From: Pegoplata infirma
Lineage: Eukaryota; Arthropoda; Insecta; Diptera; Anthomyiidae
Assembly (NCBI GenBank): GCA_963921195.1
Contig: OY992539.1
Span: 42,488,299-42,552,298 of the forward strand
Reading direction: 5' to 3'
DNA: 64,000 bases
In this document: piece after piece, positions 57,052 through 64,000 of the stretch
Numbering within the stretch: the first letter of the stretch is position 1
How the letters are laid out: every line of letters begins with the position of its first letter
Notes under the pieces: model-generated
What the model was told of the DNA's origin: nothing
Databases searched by the model: none
What the model saw: the letters and a program-made list of their open reading frames with translations, nothing else
Translations under genes and position numbers: made by a program

Positions 57052-57684
57052 TTTTATACCCTCCACTTAGTGATAGAGGGTATATATAAGTTTGTCATTC
57101 CGTTTGTAACTCATCAAAATATCGGTCTGGGACCCCATAAAGTATATATATTCATGATGCCCGATCGATTTTAAGACATTCTAGCGATGTCCGTCTGTCC
57201 CTCTGTCCGTCTGTCCGTCTGTCCGTCTGTCTGTGGAAAATGCTCTCGCGGTCAAAATATTGCACAGAGATGACTGAAACTTAACATATATATTGGAAGT
57301 TCTCCCGAGAAGTTTGGTATTGCATTTGAGCGATATCGGTTCAGCGGTTCAAAAGTTATGAACGAAAATGTAAGCATACCTCAAAATTTTCAGTACATTC
57401 AACATAACCTAAAAATACAAAATGCTTTAATTCGGCTTCTGGTTGACATGTGTGAACATAATTGAACACCAAATGGTATTTAAACAAGTACGAACATATT
57501 TTTTGACAAAAAAAAATCGCGGATTTTTTTTTTACCAAATTTTTTTTTCGCGGAAATTTTTTTAAATTTTTTTTTTTTTCAAAAGTAATTTCCTTTTAAA
57601 TAAAGTTGTTTGCAATAATCTTTTTGAAATTGTGGAGGGTATCACTACATTCGGCAAGGCCGAATTTAACTTTTTTACTTGTTG
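57052..57684 (-). repeat. Family B repeat, complete copy (minus)
   Basis: Begins tttataccctccacttagtg, with the inverted pair taccctc/gagggta. A tccgtctg run lies at 57190-57234. It ends in the hairpin attcggcaaggccgaat and cttttttacttgt. 56906-57051 before it is unassigned. Confidence 0.85.
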
Positions 57685-57721
57685 TAGTTAAATTACAAAA
57701 TTAGTTAAAACGAGAAAAAAA

Positions 57722-58970
57722 AATCAAGTCGGTCATGACCGACGATATAATACCCCACACAAGTGTTTCCCGGAAAATGGATCCAAAGCCCAAACATGAA
57801 CAGATTGAATCTATGTTTTGTTGGATCTTTAATTACTGTAGCAAACACACAAAAAACAAATTTTTGTGAAATAGGCTTTTTTTGTTGCCAATTGACTGAT
57901 TTATTTGAATATCGGACAACATTTTTATACGGGACTAAGTCCAAAAATGGTCCAATTGTAATCAGATTTGATAAGGCTACAAAGCACGCGTTAAACACCT
58001 ACAAACAAAATTTTAATCAAATATTTAACTTTTTCATGAATTTAAGATATATCGGGTGGGTGGTTTGTATGGAGACTACAAGTAGAACTGATCATATTTG
58101 GAATGATCCCTGCAAACAATAGGGCGATATATCGCCGAAAAGATATTGCGGCGATACGAAAATTTATCATTTTAATAAAAAAAATCAAAGTAGTATTTTT
58201 ATTATATCGCCGTTTTCTCATACGAACGATATTTTGGCGATAAACAAAAAAATATATTGAAAATTTTTATTTCTTTGTCAATTTAAAATAAAATAATTTA
58301 TGAAGCACAACAAGAAATCTTTGAAAGAATATAAAATTGGCCGAAAAACACAAATGTGCGTTCAAAGATAAAATAAAAAATTCAGCGAATGTTGCGGGTA
58401 TGTTTTTCAGGTGGATGCAAATGTTTTTAGTCCTACAAATTTATTATTTTTCGTTTATACGATTATCTGGCGATATTGCCTTTTTATCGCCAAGACGAAT
58501 CGTTTTCGTATCGCCGGCATGTATTGCCGTCGGGTAACAGTTTCTCCCGAAAGGTGTATCGCCGGCGATACGAATTCGATAATTGCCGCAATAACATTTA
58601 TCGTATCGGCAATACAACGGCGAATCGATGTCGTATCGTTTTGTTTGCAGGGATGATTTATGAATACGAAATACGTTTACCTGCCAAATTTCAAATAGTT
58701 ACCTATTTAAATACGGATATCAAAGCCATTTGAGCCAAATTCAAAGGGGGTGTTTGTATGGAAGCTAGGTCTAAACATGGACCGATTTCGTTAGGCTTCG
58801 TCCTTTAGTCAAGAAAAGCTTAAATTTCAATTTTCAGACCAATCGAAGAAAAATTGCGACTTGCATCGTGCGAACAAACAAGGTTTGCATGGACAGACGA
58901 CGCTAAATCGATTCGAAAAGCGATTCTGAGACGATCGGTATACTTGAAGGGTAGGTCTAGGACCAATATA
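57722..58970 (+). repeat. Family A repeat, copy 7, split
   Basis: It begins aatcaagtcggtcatgaccga and is interrupted at 58108-58652, resuming at tgatttatgaatacgaaa. It stops at ggaccaatata, where the AT-rich element follows; its last bases (gggtataaaaata) reappear at 60147-60158. Confidence 0.78.
58108..58652. mobile_element. CCCTGCAAACAA TIR element with word gcgatacg
   Basis: CCCTGCAAACAA at the left and ttgtttgcaggg at the right. The interior repeats gcgatatcgccg, gcgatacg and cgtatcgccg words at both ends with an AT-rich centre. Family A sequence reads across the insertion with no unambiguous duplication. Frames inside are by-products. Confidence 0.75.
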
Positions 58971-59146
58971 TTTTTTTTTATACAATTTGGTCTGGAATTT
59001 GGTCAAATCTTATTATATCAAATTTATCTTACAATATCTATTTTTATATAATTTGATTGAAAAAAAAACAAAATACCAATCTAATCATATATTGAGCAAT
59101 GTATTTACATATAAAGTAGATCAACCATATCAAGGTGATAGATATA

Positions 59147-60060
59147 ATTATACCCTACACCACTCTGTGGTACAGGGTATAATGAGTTTGTGCTGATGTT
59201 TGTAACTACCCGAAATATTGGTCCTAGACCTACCTTCAAGTATACCGATCGACTCAGAATTACTTTTTGAGTCGATTTAGCGATGTCCGTCCGTCCGTCT
59301 GTCCGTCTGTCCGTCTGTCCGTCCGTCCGTCCGTCTGTCTGTCCGTCCGTCCGTCCGTCCGTCCGTCCGTCCGTCCGTCCGTCCGTCTGTCCGTCTGTCC
59401 ATCTATCGGTTTAAGCACGATACGGGTCGCAATTTTCAATCAATTGGCTTGAAGTTTGAAACTTAAGCATATTTTGGCCTAAGGACGAAGCCTATTGAAA
59501 TTGGAGAAGATCGGTCCATGTTAAGATCTAGCCCCCATACAAAGGCCCCCTTTGGATTCGGCTAAAATGACTATAATAACCGTATTATAATAGATATCGC
59601 TTTGAAATTTAGCAGGTAATTTTGTATGCACGAATCACCATTCCAAATTTAAAAGATATCGGATCAGTCCTTCTGGTAGTCCCCATACAAACCACCCTCC
59701 CGATATTCACATATTTCCGTCAAAATTCATAAAAATGGAAATATTTGATAAAAATTTTATTTTTAGGTGTTAAACGTGTACTTTAGTAACCTAATCAAAT
59801 CGAAATATAATTGGACCATTTTTGGACTTAGCCCCCCATATAAAAATTTTGACCGATATTCAGTTAAATCGGTCTATTGACAAAAAATAAACCAATTCCA
59901 CTAAAATTTTATCTGTGTGTGTTCTCTACACTAAATAAAGATCTAACAAAGGACAGATCCAATCGGTCCATGTTTGGACTTGGGACCCATTTTCCGGAAA
60001 ACACTGGTGTAGGGTATCATATGGTCGGTCTCGACCGACTATAACTTTCTTACTTGTTTT
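59147..60060 (-). repeat. Family A repeat, copy 8 (minus, complete)
   Basis: Begins tataccctacaccactctgt and ends with the 5' hairpin ggtcggtctcgaccgac, then ctttcttacttgt. Arms, order and both terminal hairpins are intact, so this is the best reference copy in the window. Confidence 0.88.
59286..59403 (+). repeat. Expanded (tccg/tctg)n microsatellite in family A
   Basis: About 118 bp of ccgt and ctgt tetramers at the position where other copies have a few units; the counterpart of 7219-7336 in family B. Confidence 0.95.
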
Positions 60061-60252
60061 ATATAAATTTATACGGAACCATATTTACTCATATAAGATT
60101 GTATCAAATAATATATGATTATATCAAAAAAAAATTTACTCGGGAGGGTATAAAAATAATTAAATAAATTAAGATGTATTTTTGCAAATCCCATATCAAT
60201 TAATTTTTTAATTAAATCAATTAATAATCTTCCTTTAAAAAAATATTAATAC

Positions 60253-60623
60253 TTGCTGTGTTTTTCAATAAGTGGATTTATTTTTGGATTAATTTTATTC
60301 TAATTAATAATCTACAATAAATTAGCAATTTTAATCCGAAATAATAATAAAAAAATTTTAAAAATTAAAAAAGTTACAAATAAATCAAAATTAATCCAAC
60401 TAAATTTTAGGATTTAATAAATCCGTTTTGGATTAATTTTGATTTATTTATAACTTTTTTCATTTTTCAAATTCTTTTATAATTTTTTCGGATTATAATT
60501 GATAATTTATCGAAGATTGCGGAAAAAAATATTCCAAATTTGTTTTAATATTGTAAAATATTTTTTTTTTTAACAAAATAAGATTAATCAGAAAATAAAT
60601 CCACTTAATAAAAAACACAGCAA
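60253..60623. mobile_element. TTGCTGTGTTTTT TIR element with word ggattaatttt
   Basis: TTGCTGTGTTTTTCAATAAG at the left faces ttaataaaaaacacagcaa at the right. The interior has gtggatttattttt, ggattaattttg and complements throughout. Non-coding. 60159-60252 before it is AT-rich filler. Confidence 0.72.
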
Positions 60624-61122
60624 TTATTTTTTTCTGTGAAATTTTCAATAACATCCATTCCCCCATTCAATTAACCCGTATTGTATTTTCACCACAAACA
60701 TTAGTTTCTATGGCCATATGTTTTATGGCATTATCTGGATTATGAACAGTGACGTAGCTAGGATTTGGCATATTATCGTTACTATTATACGCATTTAATG
60801 TAACGTTCATGTTAATTAAATTTATGTATGCGTAACGTATGTATTTAATTGACTTATAACAATGTTGTGGTTTTATATATTTACGCACGACCATTGAATT
60901 TTAAAAATTCAATTAGGATTTTTTTTCATTGTGGCATAAATTACACGTTTAGGAGTGTTTAATTTAAAATAACAATTATAATAAAATTTAATTTATAAAA
61001 TAAATAATAATGTTTAATGGTAAGTGGGATATATTTAAAAAAAATTAAATATTTAAAGGTTAAAATAACAGTTAAATAAATTTAAATAAGAATTTAAGTT
61101 AGAAAATGCAGAAGAAAAATTT
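60624..61122. other. Unassigned intron
   Basis: AT-rich sequence of mixed composition; no repeat or exon recognised. Confidence 0.45.
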
Positions 61123-61307
61123 AATTTCTAAAAATTACACATTTCTGGTATTCTCATACCGGTTTCAAAAACTTCAGTTACCATCAGTATAATTTTAAAT
61201 GTCATTACCTAGAAAAACCGATATTTAAAATCCTACTGATGATAACACTAACTGGAGTGTTTGAAACCGGTATGGGATACCAAAAATGTCTGTAATTTTA
61301 AGAAATT
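61123..61307. mobile_element. 185-bp hairpin
   Basis: aatttctaaaaattacacat and cataccggtttcaaa at the left face tttgaaaccggtatg and tctgtaattttaagaaatt at the right; tccatcagta-like centre. Probably a MITE; duplication not resolved. Confidence 0.7.
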
Positions 61308-61400
61308 ATTTCAACTTAAACCCTTAACTATCTTTTAGAAAGGGAAGTGTCTCAACCCTAATGAACCGATTTGCATGAAACTAAAATTATGTATATAGAA

Positions 61401-61789
61401 GAGAGACAATTCTAAGGTTGGGGTGTCTCGGCTTATTGGCCATATTGGCCATAGGTCAAAAAATCGCGAAAAAATGTTTTTTTTTGGATTTTTCAGCCAT
61501 TTCTTTTTAAGAAACTATACGATGTTTCTATATGAGAAGAAAGATCTTTTAATCCCTATTCAACGGTGGCATAACCGTGTAAAAATTCGGCTTCATGAAA
61601 TATTTTTTTCAGGAAAATGTATAAATTTTGGGGGTTTTTATGTGAAGACATGTTATCCACATGACTACGAAATAATCTTTATTAAATTTAAGTCGATACG
61701 TATTTTGCTATATTCCAGTTAGTTCGGGAGTTAAGGAAATTTTCGCGAAGGTCGATAAGTCGAGGCACCACAACCTTAAAATCGTCTCA
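61401..61789. mobile_element. GAGACAAT...GTCTCGGCTT element, copy 2
   Basis: gagagacaattctaaggttg and ggtgtctcggctta at the left face agtcgaggcaccacaacctt and atcgtctcaa at the right. The flank ccgatttgcatgaaac (61367) also precedes the element region of copy 1 (45123), so both probably sit in the same older repeat. Confidence 0.65.
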
Positions 61790-62251
61790 ATAAATTTAAA
61801 AATTAAAAATTGCTGTGTGAGTTTGTGGTCGAATGGATTTCGAGATATTGTGCAAAATTTTCTAAAAAAAATTGCTGTTTTTTCCTACGATCAAGAATTT
61901 AAAAAAAAAAATATTTCAAAATTTCGAATAGCAATGTCTCGAAAACTTTTCGTGTTATGTTCGTGTTATATTCGTGTTATATTTTTGTAATTTTTTTTTA
62001 TCTAAACCTCACACAAAATTGGCCTCCGATTTTGAAACAGATGGGTTTTCAATTTTCCCATATATTAGAGGTCAGCCATATTCTACATACAAGAAGAAGC
62101 AATTAAGAGATATGTATATTAGGGCGTTTCACCAAAAAAAAAAATTTGTAATATTTGCAACTCTTGAAGCGGAATTTGAATTCTAATGGCTTAAAGGTTT
62201 TTGAGATTTTTGGAAGGTTGGGATCAACTCGCTTAAATCGATTTTATCCAA
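61790..62251. other. Unassigned intron
   Basis: AT-rich; a threefold ttcgtgttat tandem at 61950-61981. Contains 'ggatttcgagatatt' like the repeat at 31360. No exon. Confidence 0.4.
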
Positions 62252-63310
62252 AAAACAAGTAAGAAAGCTATATTCGGCTGTGCCGAATCTTTAAATACCC
62301 TCCACCAATGTGATGATTTAAAAAACAAAAAAGTTTGTTTTATTTATACCTCAGGAAATAAAAAAGTACCAAAAAGTGTACTTTCGGTACTTTTAATAAA
62401 AGGTACTTTTTATAAAAGGTACTTTTAATGAAAGGTACTTTTTATAAAAGGTACTTTTTATAAAAGGTACTTTTTATTAGAGGTACTTTTTATAAAAGGT
62501 ACTTTTTATAAAAGGTACTTTTTATAAAAGGAACTTTTTATAAAAGGTACTTTTTATAAAAGGTACTTTTTATAAAGGAACCTTTTATAAAAGGTACTTT
62601 TTATAAAAGGTACTTTTTGAAAACGGTACAGAATTTTCAGAAAGTACTTGTTCCAGAATGTTTTATTTCACTAAAGGATCCTACATTCTAAATTTCAAGT
62701 TTGAATAAAATTTCAGTAAATAAAAAAAAGTACCAAAAGTACTTTTTTACCCATTTTACCTCAGTAGAATCAACATTGGCAAAACCCGAGCCTTAGTGAA
62801 TCTTTTTTTCGGAAGGTGAACCGACATTGCAAATTTCCATTTTCTAGTACCATTATTTAAGGAAATATAAAATGTAGCAAAAGTACATATTTTTACCCTT
62901 TTTACCCTATTAGAAAAATCATTGGCAAAAACCCAGCCTTAGGGTATCTATATTCCGGGAGGTGAACATACAGTCCAAATTTCAAGTCTATGTGACAATT
63001 TTTTAAGGAAATATAAAAGGTGCCAAAAGTACAGATTTTTCCCTTTTTACCCTCTTAGAATCAACATTGGCAATAATCCAGCCGTACTGGATCTATATTC
63101 TAGGATGTGAACATACTGTCGAAATTTCAAGTTTCTATGACCATTATTTCAGGAGATATAAAAAGCACCAAAAGTACTGTTTTTTACCCTTTTGACCCCC
63201 TTAGAATTAACACTGGCAAAAATACAGCCTTAATGGATCTATATTCCGGGAGGTCAAACTACAGTCCAAATTTCAAGTCTCTAACTTCAGCGGTTTGGGC
63301 TGGGCGATGA
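62252..63310 (+). repeat. Third hairpin-headed repeat with tandem body
   Basis: Opens aacaagtaagaaagctat and the hairpin ttcggctgtgccgaa, then ataccctccacc. It continues with a 15-16-bp tandem (62384-62625) and then about five diverged units of roughly 120 bp containing 'caaatttcaagt' and 'accaaaagta' (62690-63280). The 5' head is shared with family B; the body is different. Confidence 0.7.
62384..62625 (+). repeat. Tandem array of aaaggtactttttat
   Basis: About 15 copies of a 15-16-bp unit aaaggtactttttat with few differences. Confidence 0.93.
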
Positions 63311-63643
63311 TGAATGAGTATGTCAGTCAGTCATATTACTCTTTTATATATATGTATATATAAATTTTTCGGATTTGGGCGATTTTTGCCATAAAGTTTA
63401 TTTCTGTCTTTTATTATTTAACAAAATTTCTTTTTTTAAATGAAAATATTTTTTTTTAAGAAATCTGAACAAAATTGAATTTTGGCGATATTTTACATCC
63501 TATTTGGCGACAAAGCCAAAAAAAAAGTCTGGCAACCCCGTTAATATGACGAAGCAAAAAATGGACACACACACACATGCTATATAAAAATAACTAGAAA
63601 TATTAAAAACTAAGGCAAACTCATTTTTACCCCATTTCATTTT
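63311..63643. other. Unassigned intron
   Basis: Short tatatatgtatat and acacacacac tracts; otherwise AT-rich with nothing recognised. Confidence 0.45.
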
Positions 63644-63876
63644 CGAAAATTGAAGGGGATCCATTAGTAGTTTTTTTGTAAAGTTAAAATAATAAACCTA
63701 AAAAAAGTTTTTTTGACTGCAATTTGTGTTTCCAAACCGTAAAACCGGTTTTTTGTCAAACTGGATTTTTGGTTAACCGGCTTAGAAACACTAATTTCAA
63801 TCTAGAAAAAGTCTTTAAAATTTATTATTTTAACTTTACAAAAAAAAAATACCCAATGCACCCCTTCAATTTTCGA
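63644..63876. mobile_element. 233-bp hairpin
   Basis: cgaaaattgaagggg and gtaaagttaaaataataaa at the left face tttattattttaactttac and ccccttcaattttcg at the right. Ends not resolved; probably a MITE. 63877-64000 is unassigned. Confidence 0.7.
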
Positions 63877-64000
63877 GAAAATTGGGGAGAAAATTAATTT
63901 TTCCGAGTTTTTTATATTTTTTTAACATTTCTACTAAAGTGATAATTTTTAGATTGGGGTTAAATGAAAGGTGTTCGAACACCTATCTAACGGATTTATC

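Larger units (their letters stand above)
58971..60144. mobile_element. tatat-rich element, right end CTCGGG (CCCGAGTAAAAAT family), hosting family A
   Basis: 58971-59146 and 60061-60144 are tatataattt-rich; the right end is aaatttactcggg. The left terminus is not preserved. A minus family A copy sits inside, and the whole interrupts the plus family A copy. Confidence 0.55.

Noticed and set aside
59267..59452. Ser/Val/Arg/Pro-rich open frame
   Set aside because: Read from the ccgt/ctgt microsatellite in a family A repeat.

Overview
The window is AT-rich eukaryotic DNA carrying four exons of one gene, peroxidasin (Pxn), on the + strand, with very large introns packed with transposable elements. 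The exons encode leucine-rich repeats, their cysteine cap and the first two immunoglobulin domains, with the exon phases expected of such a gene, and the protein reads as a close relative of Drosophila Peroxidasin. Together with the repeat content this suggests a brachyceran fly, probably a calyptrate such as a blowfly or its relatives; the organism is inferred, not shown. The signal-peptide/LRR N-terminal exon was not found upstream of 18920. No further immunoglobulin or peroxidase exons were seen after 38387, so the gene runs out of the window on both sides.

Layout. 1-18919 is upstream intron or 5' region: terminal-inverted-repeat (TIR) elements, a 1.7 kb array of TATCGATA and TTCTATAGAAA words (2765-4495), and a 10.7 kb nested composite in a piggyBac-like frame with TTAA duplications (5550-16266). 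18920-19135 and 19542-19613 are LRR exons. An 8.3 kb intron (19614-27918) holds a foldback element, a CACTGTG-ended element with a tRNA-like insert, a 29-bp minisatellite and a Helitron. 27919-28160 is the last LRR plus cap exon. A 9.5 kb intron (28161-37652) holds large hairpins, PIF/Harbinger-like elements and a truncated non-LTR retrotransposon. 37653-38387 is the Ig1-Ig2 exon. The rest, 38388-64000, is one intron longer than 25.6 kb, with a solo LTR carrying a 107-bp tandem array and many copies of two hairpin-ended repeat families, here called A and B.

The only intact coding content is peroxidasin. Retrotransposon reverse transcriptase and RNase H remnants are present but broken. Many elements are bounded precisely by target-site duplications readable in the sequence: 8 bp for hAT-like, TTAA for piggyBac-like, TTA or TAA for PIF-like, TA or TG for CACTC/CACTG elements, AGAC for the solo LTR, 10 bp for the non-LTR element and A^T for the Helitron. 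The most unusual theme is a set of TIR families, each internally built from its own short, often palindromic, repeated word.
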